A DNA stretch of 64,000 nt from Odontesthes bonariensis (taxonomy: Eukaryota > Chordata > Actinopteri > Atheriniformes > Atherinopsidae): the NCBI RefSeq assembly GCF_027942865.1, contig NC_134515.1:25194227-25258226 (forward strand). Reading direction: 5' to 3'. Shown here in pieces: positions 13,701 to 25,860 of this stretch. Position 1 is the stretch's first letter. Each line of letters starts with the position of its first letter. Under the pieces are notes generated by a model. That model saw only the letters and a program-made list of their open reading frames with translations. It was not told the origin of the DNA and searched no databases. A program made the position numbers and the translations under genes.

Positions 13701-16700
13701 GAACTGATTTGTCAAATGTTTCTTCTGGCATTCCTCTCAGTTGGTCCACTGCCTTTTTCCAACCCAGCCTCCACTTTGCAAGTATATATTTCATGGTTGC
13801 AACCCTATTAATTTGACAAAAACTGGCTGCAGACAGAAAGACTATAAAAACGTTTTATAATGCTCATAACTGCTGCTCTGGTTGTACATAAAGTGTCACT
13901 GGAGGCACTTTTTAATCGTGATCAAACACACACACTCATAAAGTGAAAACAATACCAGCCACACAGTCGAAAACAATAATAGGGGCTTCTGAGTTAAAGG
14001 GAAGGCATCAGTCACAGAGCTGGGATAACATCTCACATGAGTAGCAATGGTATTAGTTCGGCTACTCCAGGGTCTCATTCAATAAAGTTTTTATATGAAT
14101 AAGAACTGATGAACATCTTATGAAACATCCTGATGGAGAGCCCCGAATGTGGCAAATGAGGAAGAAGAAGAGTCAGAGCATGCTGCATTAAAAATGTTGT
14201 TTATTTTTCAAAATGTGCAGGATGAACCGGTGGAGTGGCAGAACGCAGGTGGTTGGAATAAAAAAAAAAACACAAATAAAACAAAGCTGTGATTTTCATC
14301 CAAATTTCTTCCATGGAGCTATAACATGCAATCAACCCACTTGTGCTACCTCACAGTTAGAATGTTTACCAAACTCCTTGGGTTTATCAAAACCTTGATA
14401 AACAATGCTTTCTGGAAATATCAGCAAATACTATATAAAGAAACAACAGAATGAATGCATGAACATAACTAACAGAAGACATGACATAGAAATACACAAC
14501 ATAGCAAGGTGTATTTGGTCATGTAAATTGATTAAATTGTTAGGCTTTTCTTTCACAGTTTACTTTTAGCCATCGACAAAGATAGTAAATAAACATCAAA
14601 TGCAGAGCAAAGTAGGTAAAGCTAACATGGTACACTCCTCAGTATTATGTAAAAAGATCCTTCTGATCCTGCTGACCCCCTTAAGTCACCAGTTGGTACA
14701 GGCCACAATGCCATAGCCCACTCATCCCCTCAACATACACACATATATACGCGTACACACACACACACACACACGCACACGCACAATAGTTTCTAAGCCA
14801 TACATCTCCTTACAACTTAGCCAGTCTGACAGAGTGAGCGTGGGGATCTGTATGTGTGTGTGAGATGCAGAGAGGAAGCCGAGATGAGAGTGTGAAGCAG
14901 TGAGAGGGAAAACCTAGAAAAAAAAAAGAAAAAGCAAATCAAAGAGGAGGGAGGGAGTCAGCGATCAGAGCAAACGGGCAGAGCAGAGCCGAAGACTGAG
15001 AGGAGGGAAGAAAGATAAAGGGGGATGTGAGTGTACTATCATTGATAGTCCTGGCACAAAAGTCAAGAGATGCAATGACTAGTTGACCATCCACTACCCA
15101 TACCAGCATCCTGTCCAGGACCCTTGACAGGAGGGGACAAGAAAAATCCACACACAGTCAAAGGTAAACACTGTTCAACCAATCCTACGTCACTGGATCA
15201 TGTCGTCTACTGGGTCAACAAACCACAACAAGCGTCAGGCATGTAAGTAACCAACGGAGTGTAAGTTATCAGACATGTAGCTGAAGTGGCACAGAGCTGA
15301 CCTGTAGTGCATGACTTTATGTCCTGTATGGGGAATGTCTTTGGTTTTTTGCTATACTTTCACATTTTATGTTCTGTAGTGTCCACACTGCATTGGCCGT
15401 AGTTTTTTGCATTTAATCTCCAGAGCACAAATCATCACATCCTTTGCAGTGGAGGTCTTCATATCAAACTATGCAGAGGTCACTAATTCCCCTCTATTGG
15501 GACAACACGATAGTTAGTCTAGTATCTGTAAGCTCTTAAAGGATTGTTGATTAATACTGACCGTAATTGTTGACTGTAAATGTTCAAGACATCTCACATA
15601 ATAAGTTCAGAATGGCTGTTGTGCCATTATGTTTTCTCCAGGCTCTGTTGTTGAAGCCTTAACCCAATGAATTAGTTCAATAATTTCTAATTCATTTAAA
15701 AATGTATTTCTGTGCAGGTTATCCATTTGCTTGCTTAGTCTTTTACTTCTGGTCCTCATTAGAAACATATTCAAAAGTCTTGTTTTCCAAAGTAATACTA
15801 ATAGCCGTGGGTCATCTCTGTTAAGCTAAATCAGCCTGACATCCTTGATTGTGGTGTAACAGTGTTGATCCAGATGAGGTTTAATCACCGTGAAGGGATA
15901 ACGACTACTTCCTTGAGTCAGAACAAATTAAAGGGAAAAAGTCTCCATTAAGACCCAGTAAAAGTACTTTGATCTGCTTCCTACAGGAAAATTGTCTTGC
16001 TTTCTAAATGAACAAAATACCTCACGGGAGCTGTTTTTCCCTGTTTAACTGTCAAGAAACAATATGTTATTTCCAACCGGCACTTTCTGCTTTAATGAAA
16101 TGTTTTTGTGTAGGGCTGCAGAGGAGCCTTAATGTATACAGACTGCAAGCAGAGCATATGAGAGAACTAAAAGCCCTGTTTTGATTACCTAAAAATGGAG
16201 AAGTGGGCATGGCTGTAGGCCGTCTTAGCATTTAGCCCTGAGTGAAGTGCTTTAATGGCTTTGGGAATAGGAGCAGCCTGGGAATACAAAATCTGATCAG
16301 AAACTGACAGGGCAGGTGGTCTACACTGCGAACAGAGCATCCTGAAGAGGAGAAAATACTAATAAGGAGCATGTAGACTTCAACACGGAGAGTTAACATT
16401 ATCACAACATTTAGATATGTTTATGTAAAGTATTCCTTTCTCTAGCTTTTGAGTCTTGCTTCCTGCAGTATGACGTAGACCAGTACGATGATGGTGCTGG
16501 TTGCTGTAGAAAAGAGGCGGGACAGCATAAATGACCAGTCTTGATTTACTTTCTGCTACATGGCTGTGGGTTTATGGATATGCGTGTGGGCAGAGAGGGG
16601 AGTGGGGAGGCATGGCAGGGGAGGTGACTATTGTGGTGCAGTGATCTCACTCATAAATGATTTATGTTTGATGGACTGCTGTGGCTACAAGGCGAGCAAA

Positions 16701-18400
16701 AAGGAGCGTTTGGCTTGATAAATAAGAGTGGTGATTTCTTGAAATGATGTGTCTGTGTATTGCTTGGAGTTGGGTGACACCATCATAGGATCCCAGGGGG
16801 AATACAGAGATGTGGAAGAGGAGGGGAGGAGATAGATGGGCTGTCACATGAGACTGGCCATGCAGCATAACTGCCTTACTACCAGTCTCACACACACATA
16901 AACACCCCACCTCTCTGTTCACTGAAAGCAGAAAGATGATCATGGGATTTCTTTCTCCTTGCCACAAGGGAACTGAATGCTGCACCATGTGACTTACGGG
17001 TTCAATAGGAACATTTGTTTCCTGCTTCCAGGGCTGTGGCCAGGGCTGAAGTATTACTGCGCCTCTAAATGACACACAGTTGAATGTATTCTTGCTAGAA
17101 AAGATGCAGATGAGGTATCCAAAGAGAAACAGGTAGAAGCAGATGTGGGGATTCTTTTAACTTGAATGGAGTATAAACAGTAGCAGTGGTGTGGATTATC
17201 TGGAGAAGTGCAGAGGCACTTCTTCATGCCTAGGAATCTGACTCAAGAAGACTAGTGGGGGTGGGATTTTCAGGGCCAGAGGTGACAGTAGAGCTGAAGC
17301 ACATGATTTTTTTTTTTCATTCTTCTGATATATCCTTCCAAGGTTTGATCCTTTCGTATCTTCCACTGATCTGATCTGAGAAACAAGTAAAAAGAGTTAA
17401 CAAATATGCAGAAACATGCATGACATCTCTGCAACCGTTGCAATTGACAGTGTGAGGCTTAGCTGAGGCAAGCAGAAACAGTAAAGCCCTTTCCCTCAAA
17501 TCACTGACACTACGGTTACTTTATACCAGGAACAATATGTAGCAGACTCAGGTTGCATAACCACATTTTGCTTTCTTTGAGAAATGTTTTCCTTCTTTTT
17601 CTAATTCTTTTCTTCCCTGTAACTTCAAACAGCATACAAAGTAAAGTTGTCACGCACTACAGTACAGCAGGAGTCCAGGGTGCTATAGGTTGTGCAACTG
17701 AAGGATTGTACTATTATTATGTAAGAGTCAGACTTAAGTAATAATGGTTCGGTGTGGGCTGAGATGGAGTAAGGATTTCTGGATAAGGGGCATAAGTCCT
17801 GATAACAAGTTTCACAGGATTTATAAATGCAGCTCTAAAAAGAATTTAAAGCTCAAGACATTATGTCTCCAGCCCCCACCTACTTTGATATTTATATACA
17901 TGTAAATGCACTACCTGTCAGTGGTTAAAACAATGCCATATTTGCAAGTCTTGAAATTCAATACATTTGGTAAATCAGTGCAGAAACTGTTCATTCAAAG
18001 CCTGTCACTTAAGTATTTTCATACTGTCTCTTGGTTTTATCTTACTCTTCATCCTTTTCATTACATTCCTTTTGTATTCTGAGGTTGACTCTTCCATAAA
18101 AAAAAGTCTTGCCACAGCTGATGTTCCATTCTCTGACAGACCGACAGCAAATCTTTTCCACGTGACCTGTGTCCTGTGTCCTGGATAAAGGGTAAAGCAG
18201 CAGCCCATATGAACCGAACAAGGTGACTGGCTTAACATCAGGATTATTTCATCACACTTTGTGCTCAGTGACCCTTTCACATCATTGTCTTGAACATCAG
18301 TGGGTGCTGAAATCAAAGTGGAAAAAAACGAGGCAGAAGCGAGGACTGTTGGCAGTTCATAATCCCTGACAAAAGCCAGGGATTCCTCTGTGGAGTCAAA
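4760..18400. other. Long non-coding stretch, no gene recognised
   Basis: No exon with recognisable homology and no RNA gene was seen. Contents noted: a CT-rich tract at about 6,045-6,165, a purine-rich GAGA tract at about 9,890-10,100, and a short AC array at about 14,755-14,785. AT content is moderate and no transposon ends were recognised. It may be an intron of dtnbp1, whose earlier exons must lie upstream of 28,896, or intergenic DNA. Confidence 0.5.
14755..14785. repeat. (AC)n microsatellite
   Basis: A run of about 30 bases of AC dinucleotides with two GC interruptions near its 3' end. Confidence 0.75.
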
Positions 18401-18528
18401 GAATGGCATCTGGAGTCGGTTTATGGTCGGTGACGCAAGACGCAACGCACGACGCAAGACGCAACACAAGCCCTTGCGCGGTTGCAAGCCCCCCCTTGCG
18501 TGCTTGCGTGTGTCACCTCAATTTTCTA

Positions 18529-19189
18529 AAGCTTAATTTATACCTCTTTAACTGCCCTTGCGCTTGCGCTTGTGTTAATGGCTCGAGACGTTTATGCTTC
18601 ATTTTGCTTTGTCGGCGGTTGCGTGTGCTGCGTGGCGATTCACCGCCAGGACAGTAGGTGGAGCAGTGAGTTTTTTCAATGACGACCTTAGAGAAGCCTA
18701 CTACGATGAAAGGAAATTCACCGCCAGGACAGACAGGACTTGCTCTTCGGCAAGTCTCTCTTCGAGTGGATTCATGCTTCTTCTTCTTCGCTTTCTACGA
18801 CGCAAGATGCGAGCGCAAGCACAGTGGCGCAAGCCACTATCTACATCACATCCGGCGGCGTGTTCATCTTCCGGTTTCATCCCCTAATAAAAGACCGCTG
18901 TTTTCAAACGCCAAGGTAGAAAGCGAAGAAGAAGAAGAAGAAGAAGAAGAAGCATGAATCCACTCGAAGAGAGACTTGCCGAAGAGCAAGTCCTGTCTGT
19001 CCTGGCGGTGAATTTCCTTTCATCGTAGTAGGCTTCTCTAAGGTCGTCATTGAAAAAACCCGCTGCTCCACCTACTGTCCTGGCGGTGAATCGCCACGCA
19101 GCACACGCAAGCGCCGACAAAGCAAAATGAAGCATAAACGTCTCGAGCCATTAACGCAAGCGCAATTAAAAGAGGTATAAATTAAGCTT
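18529..19189. mobile_element. Palindromic (long inverted repeat) element
   Basis: Two arms of about 270 bases (18,529-18,798 and 18,916-19,189) are near-perfect reverse complements around a 117-bp spacer. Both arms begin or end with AAGCTTAATTTATACC. The right arm carries an expanded GAA run (about 18,925-18,952) where the left arm has only a few TTC units. Direct-repeat-like GACGCAAGACGC motifs lie just outside the left arm. The structure suggests a foldback or MITE-type DNA element. No transposase is visible and target-site duplications were not resolved. The same protein-like reading frame appears on both strands because of the symmetry and is not taken as a gene. Confidence 0.8.
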
Positions 19190-21590
19190 TACTGAGCCTG
19201 GTAGTATTGTAAGCTTAGCCCATTAGCATGGAGGCCTCCTACAAGTCTTCCACTACAGGGAAGCAAGAAACTCAGAGGTTATCTAGATGAGTCAGTCTTC
19301 TACATACATGTCTTTCGCCCACGCAGAGGCAGTCAGACGAGGACATGGAGCTGCGCTTGTGTATGGGTTGGGCATGTCCAGTGGTCATCTCAGCTTGAGT
19401 AATGCAATATGATTTTCAGATAAATAGACAATGACAAAGATGGCAAGAAAGAGTCATACAGAGAGAGAAACCTTTATAAGGCCAACAGGCAAAACTGAGG
19501 TTTATATAAGCTGTGCAGTTTAATCATCATCAAGCCTCTTTGCAGTAACAGCCTTTGGTCATTTATCTCAAGCTTTATTTCGCCACTGCCACAATGACAA
19601 CTCTTGAATGATCTTGGATACTCACAGGGTGTAATGTAGCAGAGGAAACTTCTTTAAGAGCATGTCCTTCAACTAATTACTTAGTTTTGACTAGCTTAAT
19701 ATCGTATTTGATGTATGTGATGTTTTTTTTCAATACAGGGAAGTTAAAAAAAAGGGCAGAGTTGGAAGTTGTGAACTTTGGATTTTCATTTTCTATAACT
19801 TTTCAAGCATAAAATAGGCATTTAATTCCAGGAATGAGGCTGTGTTCACAAATAACAGACAGCTTAGCAATGGATCCATTTTAAATTTCATCTTGAGGCA
19901 GCCACTCTGCTGTCAGGTGGTGGAAATTATAGTTACAGCAGTTGGGGTTATTACCTTAGTCCATATCAAATTTGAAAGATTTATTTATCTAATTAAAATG
20001 TAATATATTCATCGAGTCACGTAGAGAGTTAAAAAAAAAAAGGCTATGCCAGAAAATACTCTAAGTCCAAGCTGATTAGATGTTTGTCTCCAGACTTCTA
20101 ATACTCAGTGGGGTTGCAAAAAAAAGTGATCCATTCGACCTACTGACACCAACCACAGCAATTCAGTACAACGCCAGTATGTTAGCATATTAATTTCCTT
20201 TAGCTAGGAATGTTAGTGACATTTGCACTGATTGCAGTCTTGTCTGGGAACTGGTTTATATTTAACAACACCATATACTGTATGCAAACAACTGTGTTCC
20301 TTTTCCCATCAATTGCTGAAATATCAGAGACTGTCAGCTTGAAAGATAGAATAAAGGGTTGTTGTTAGTTGGTGACAGTGGACACACACACCCTGAGGGG
20401 AGTGGAAGAGTGACTGACAGACTGACAAGTTGTTTCTCCAGAGATGGGGCCATCTGAAGAGGGAGGCTGAGTGACACAAATGTGCCGCACTGTATGTTTT
20501 CAAACTCAGGAACAACGGTGCGGAAAACTACCAATATGAAATGTAAGAAAGTAAATGTTTTGCTGTACATGCTAGATCCATCTTCTTCTGGCATCATGTA
20601 AAAAGGTTACTCATGGTTGCTTGTTACAGATGACAAAATAGGCATACACTTAAACCTATGACTACATAAACACATTCAGTCATTCAGTGAACATGGAGAT
20701 TAAAACACACGTGCACATACGCACACCACCGAAAAACACGGGTGACATGAGTCAAAGTGTCAGTGCGAGGAGCCCTGGGGAGAGAGTCACTGTGTGCTGA
20801 AGAGGATGTGCTACAATTACACAACCACAGCCTGTCGGCTTGGCAAAAGTCAATGCGTGAGGTACATATACTGTAAGCAGAGATGCTCTTTTTTTCCATT
20901 TTATATTTGCAATTTCAAACACTGAAACAAATATGGAAAAATCTTGATGACATAACAACAGTAGTGTAAAACCTACACTGAAATGTCAGTTCGACTTTAC
21001 ACTGATTTTTGATGACCTGAGCGCGAGTCTGATTATGAACACTAGAGGTCAGACTAAAATCAATATTGCATCCGTTTGTCTGAAGAAAAGCTACATGAAG
21101 GCCAAGAATTGCGGGAATATTGGAGCAGAAGGTAAAATGAATTTGGTAAATATCACCTCAGATGAACAGCAACAAGGTGACATATTTCACTGTGTCATTA
21201 TGTATCAGAACCAAGCAAAATGCAAAAGCAGTGAGTGGAGAACAAAGTCCTCTCTCATTGATTCTACTGGAATGAAGAGAGCAAATAGCAGTCAGGTGCC
21301 ATTAATCAAACGCATTTGATTAATTAATAATCCAAAAGTGTGAGCACCTTTATGAATGCAGTACTTTTGGCAGTTTGCTGGTCTGGAGCATTTAGGTGTG
21401 TGTTAACACAGTGCCATGGAGGAGAAGCACTGATCTTAGAGAAGCAACTGCCCATCTCTCTGGCAGGTGTTATAAGGCCATTTCCTAACAAGTTTGAAGT
21501 TATTCTATTCAAAGATTATTCACAAAAGGAAACCATTTACAACAGCCACCAGACGTCACAGCACAGCACAGAACATGAAAGCGTGGCTTA
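19190..21590. other. Non-coding stretch, no gene recognised
   Basis: No exon, RNA gene or clear transposon end was recognised. Short frames exist but none shows a known motif or splice context. Confidence 0.45.
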
Positions 21591-21623
21591 GGTTTAAAAA
21601 GCTGCAACGGCAGAAATGACAAA

Positions 21624-21965
21624 ACTTTGTGGAAAAATGTCCTTTGGATAAATGAGACAGAAGAGGAGATGTGTGGTCATAATTCACAGCACCATGTTTG
21701 GAAAAAAATAAACAACTGTACTACTTGTAGTCAATGAGTTGACCCCAAACTCCTCTGTATACCAAAGTATTTGAGAATTAAATGTGAGACAGTCTCTCTG
21801 ACAGCTAAAACTTGACTGAAACTATGTCATGTAACAGATAAATGTTTTTTTTTTTTTTTAAAACAGACTACAAAATAAAAAAGTGACTCAGTCAAAGTCC
21901 AGACCTCGATCTGATTGAAAGCCTTTGGTGGGACCTTGAGAGATTTGTGTATAAATGAATGTCTA
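21624..21965 (+). pseudogene. Tc1 transposase remnant
   Basis: This is the readable part of the Tc1 transposase. The VLWINETE block holds the second catalytic-region signature with the Asp replaced (DET to NET). The SPDLDLIESLWW block follows about 270 bases later. Frameshifts and stop codons separate them. In this family the protein cuts and rejoins DNA at TA sites; this copy cannot encode it. Confidence 0.65.
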
Positions 21966-22303
21966 CCGTCTGAAAATGTCAAACAGAAAACAAATAAATC
22001 AAATTATAGATTCTAGAGGTGGTTTTAAGATGTACTGGGCCTCACACAACGACCATTCGTACGAACAGATTTGTTCTTAAGTCGAGCGTTTTAAGAGAAT
22101 TTGCGCATTCGCCAATTTTTTTGAAAGTTTTCTTTCAGGTACGAACAGAATTTACGAGGGATCCAGACCTGTCGTAGGAGTTTCGTAAAATAGTCCGCTG
22201 TTATTTGAATCAAGTTTGCTTGACTAATGGATTGTATATTTAATTACTTTCAAGCAATCATAAATAAATATATACATTATACCCCATAATTATGCTGACA
22301 TTA

Positions 22304-23548
22304 CAGTGGAAACCGTATAGTGATCACGTTGGTCCAGAGCCAATTTGAACACTATAAGCGGTTGATTACTAAAACCGAATTTGTATTACAGTACAGGTAT
22401 TTCACTTATTTTTTTATGCAAAATATCATCTAAATGCCATTTGTATCGTTTTTCAATGAGAAAAATGAAATGAAACGGATAGCTTCAGCATTTACTGAAT
22501 TTTATTATCATGCAAGTTTAATTACATTACTGCGCAGTGCGCAGAAATACTGTAGGCTAACTCAAATACAGTACGTAACTTATTCTCTGCTGTGCCGCCG
22601 GTGCATTTTTTTTTTCTTACATGTCTGAAAAATAAAGTTTGAATTCAATCCGCCTTTCAGCAACCCTGCTCGGGTCTATGCTCCTCCGTACCGGTGTTCT
22701 GTCGATTTGTGCTACTTGGCGTGAAAACGAAACTTAGAAAATCGGCTCGGCGCATGCGCAAAACCACAAAGTAGCAATTCTCGACAAGTAGGAGAAATCT
22801 ATCGCAAGCCAAAGCTGCCATATCCACACGTCGAGAGCACGCGCTATATATCTTAACGATCGCGTTCTGTTTTCTTATATCACGCGTGGTATAAGGACAC
22901 CCGTAAAAAGCGCCCCTTACGGGACGCGCTGTATAATGCTTGAGCACGCGTGCCGAAATACACCACGCGTCCTCTAGATGCTCACCTCGTGACTATAGGG
23001 TGTTTTTCTTCCCCAAGTTTTTAGCTTCTTGTCTTAAGCCACTGCTTTTAACATCTATGCGATAGAAAAGGGGCGCTTTTTACGGGTGTCCTTATACCAC
23101 GCGTGATATAAAAAAACAGAACGCGATCTTTAAGATATAGCGTGTGCTCTCGACGTGTGGATATGACAGCTTTGGCTTGCGATACTCTCCAGCACCCATC
23201 CTCGGACACATGCTCCTCCATGACTTCCTTTTTCCAGCCATGATTCGCGCGCTTGCTGCCCGGTGTCAACTCGTTACGTTAGCTAGCGAGGCAGAAGCAT
23301 AGGGCAGAAGCAGACGTCCAGAAAGGAATCAAGGAAGTAAAAAATAAAATAGCTACACGTAGTTTTCAAATTATTTTTGCACATGTTTACATTCATAAAA
23401 TGGCCAAAAATGAACATTATAAGCGGATTTCTTAATTACTATAAACGAATTATTTAAACAGCATTTAGAAATGATTCCGTCCCAAGCCTTTTGATCTATA
23501 TAAGCGGTTGATTACTATATCCGTGACCACTATAAGCGGTTTCCACTG
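22304..23548. mobile_element. Tigger/pogo-like non-autonomous DNA transposon
   Basis: The element is flanked by TA on both sides (22,302-22,303 and 23,549-23,550). It begins CAGTGGAAACCG and ends CGGTTTCCACTG, with the similarity continuing inward (TATAGTGATCACG against CGTGACCACTATA). The motif ATAAGCGG, in a longer repeated context followed by ATTACTA, recurs near both ends at about 22,357, 23,424, 23,502 and 23,533. A TA duplication with these ends fits the pogo/Tigger branch of Tc1-mariner. No DDE transposase is readable, so it is probably non-autonomous. Confidence 0.75.
22801..23183. repeat. Internal inverted repeat inside the Tigger-like element
   Basis: Arms of about 115 bases (22,801-22,917 and 23,069-23,183) are near-perfect reverse complements separated by about 150 bases. 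They contain ACGCGTGGTATAAGGACACC and its complement. It may be a further nested palindromic insertion or a foldback within the parent element. No gene is visible in the spacer. Confidence 0.8.
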
Positions 23549-23978
23549 TATTTTGTTTGACTTAAATTATGCAGTAATTGGTTACTGTTAAGTTAACTGT
23601 TGTTGAGATAAGGTTAATTTAACTCTGTATATAACAAGGTCAATGGGAAGTGTAACCAGCGGCTGACTTGCTACTTTTGAAAGACTTAGCGCATCAGGCT
23701 CTTGGAAGAGAGCGCGTGTTCCGAGACGTGTAGATATCCTTGCGGAGACAGACGAATGGCTAACAACGCGATTTAGATCGCCAAGGACTGTGCTGCTGCA
23801 AATATGCAGCTTGCTAGAGCCACATCTCCCCTTGGTCATCAAAGCTCTCATCAGTTTATCACCCATGGTACATCAAATTCCCATATACCGCTATCGAACA
23901 AGTACAAATTAAGAGGGACTCTCAAGCCATAGACAAACATGGAGCTATGAGTTAACAGTGCAATAGTACGCGTTCATT

Positions 23979-25067
23979 CATTCATTTGGCTTAAAGTATT
24001 GGTGAAATAAAGACAGATAATTCCTTATTTATAGACTGTATTATCTATGCCCTGTTCTCTCCCGTTATATGGATATACGCGGATCTCGAGTAATTTAAAT
24101 AGCTTCCGAAGGACGCCGATTTTCACCAAACTGTTATCGGTGAGTAGATGAACGTATTTTATGCCAGAAATAAGGTCCAGGTTTAAAAAAAACGAACTTC
24201 CCCTTTAAGAGCGTTTGTTGAATCTGATGTGGCATGTTTGTAAGAGACCTTTTTACGAAAAAAGTGAGAGAAATTTAGAAAAAAAAATGTTCTTGAATGA
24301 GGCCCATTGAATCCTAAAGTGTAGTTTTTCACACACTGCTTCCGTATTGCCTTAATCTTGGTTTCATGAATATTGAAAGTGAAATATTTCATGTGATGTT
24401 GTTCATCTGAGGTTGTATTTACCTCAGTTCAAGACTTTCAAGTTGATTTTATTACGTGTCCTGATGTATAAAACCTTTGGATTAATAGAGGCTTTATTCT
24501 TTCTTTTTCGCATGACTAAAGATGCATGAGAATTTGTTAGAGACACAGCTTTGTCCTAGCTTACCTACTAAGATAAATTAATTTAATGTTATTGCTTAAT
24601 GTCTGTGTTTTAAACTAATTGGTATTTACACCTCGATATTAGTCAGTTGACAGTTAATTTGATTATCGTTTTGTGTTGTCGTTTCTGCTGGTGGTTAGAA
24701 TCGTCGCCTCTCTGCAACTATCCTGGCTTCTTCCTGCTGTCAAAAACATGCCAGTTTAATTGGTGTTGTGTTTAATTATGTAGATGGTTGTTTGTCTCAG
24801 TGTGGCCACGTGATCTGCTTGATGTGTCCGCCAACCCGTCAAGGGTGTACCCTGCTGCTGGCATAGAAACTAAAATTTAAACTGTCAACTCACTGTCTGA
24901 ACTGTTCCTAAAATAATGTCTTTGAACATTGGCTTGAACATAAGATACTGATTATCTTCTTCTGTTTCAGCTGAGTTATTTTAAACATCTGCTGTTTGGA
25001 GTTATACTTTCCAACCAACTGTGGGGATTGACTGAACACAAACTAGCCTCATTTAATCTGTTAATCA
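23979..25067. repeat. Direct duplication, copy A
   Basis: Two blocks, 23,979-24,130 and 24,196-25,067, recur nearly identically at 27,270-27,429 and 27,724-28,602. The second block, about 872 bases, includes the right end of the GGCCTCA element and the adjoining Tc1 flank. The duplication therefore happened after that insertion. It also contains a diverged copy of the fish repeat found at 62,525. Confidence 0.85.
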
Positions 25068-25860
25068 CAGGGCTCTCAAGTCACACGCAATGAGCGTGAA
25101 ACACACGCATTTCAACAAGTTCACACGCCACACATGCCATTTCTAACGCTGAGAAATGATCAACTTTGTCGCACAGAAATTCTAATGGCCTATACTATAA
25201 ACAAGTCAATGGCAGGTTACTGTGCGCTAGTACAGCTCAGAACTATAGCTCTGGTATAGCTGTCTTGATTTAGCAACCCATCGGCAAATCACAAAATAGA
25301 ATTTCTCAGCCAATCAGAAAACAGAATTTCTTGTTGCCTGGTGAGGTCTGGAATAGCTTTCAGCTGCAAGCACGTGTGCAGAAGTTGTAGACGAGCTGGA
25401 GGTGGAAGAGAACCGTCAGGATCATCAGCAGGTCATATCTTCATTTATTTGAATCTTTTATTAGTTACTATAGTTTTCCTACTCTTTGTAAAAGACCAAT
25501 ACCTGCCGATTAAAGTGTTTGTTGGAGTAGTAGGCCTAAATACTCAGCACACACCCTTTGACATGAGCAACTTAATGAAAAATGAAAAATATGTAGGAGT
25601 GTAATTAGGCTTCTGTGGTTAATTTTTTTCAAAGGTGACTGGTATGAGCCCAAGGCTATCTACAATTGCCATACTGGTATTAGTTCTGCTGGGCTCTCAA
25701 GTCTCACGCAATGAGCGTGAAACACACGCATTTCAACAAGTTTGCACGCTCACACGCCACACATGCCATTTCTCACACTGAGAAATGATCAACTTCGTCG
25801 CACAGAAACTCTAATGGCCTATACTATAAACGAGTCAATGGTAGTGATGGGTCATGCGCA
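25068..25860. repeat. Short direct repeat pair
   Basis: A stretch of about 150 bases starting GGGCTCTCAAGTC at about 25,070-25,220 is repeated at 25,690-25,845 in the same orientation. Both contain ACGCAATGAGCGTGAAACAC and ATGGCCTATACTATAAAC. The intervening 470 bases hold no recognisable gene. It is absent from duplication copy B, so it lies at or just beyond the junction of copy A. Confidence 0.7.

Larger units (their letters stand above)
22036..24307. mobile_element. Element with GGGCCTCA-type inverted ends
   Basis: The left end begins GGGCCTCACACAACGACC and the right end finishes GTTCTTGAATGAGGCCC. Their reverse complements share the GGGCCTCA start and a GAACA-type continuation. Such ends are common among PIF/Harbinger-like non-autonomous elements in fish, so that is the tentative class. 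It appears to sit inside a Tc1 relic and to contain a complete Tigger-like element (22,304-23,548). No transposase was recognised in the parts outside the inner element. The target-site duplication was not clear. Confidence 0.5.
21595..24450 (+). mobile_element. Degraded Tc1/mariner transposon, interrupted
   Basis: At 21,624 onward one frame reads LWKNVLWINETE, matching the DDE-region motif typical of fish Tc1 transposases (FWKNVLWSDETK). From 21,896 another stretch reads SPDLDLIESLWWDLERFVYK, the conserved block near the transposase C-terminus. The two lie in a frame-broken relic with stops. After about 22,030 the sequence is interrupted by another element and appears to resume after about 24,307 with text resembling a Tc1 right flank (CATCTGAGGTTGTATTTACC). 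The outer ends are not resolved. It is inactive. Confidence 0.65.

Noticed and set aside
16662..17075. 137-residue minus-strand frame
   Set aside because: No recognisable domain, no supporting splice structure, and composition like its non-coding surroundings.
18403..19135. Similar 83-97-residue frames on opposite strands around 18.6-19.1 kb
   Set aside because: They arise because the locus is a palindrome; the frame is duplicated by symmetry and matches no known protein.
25341..25604. 87-residue + strand frame with a hydrophobic stretch
   Set aside because: It lies between two direct-repeat copies, has no recognisable family and no splice or promoter context.
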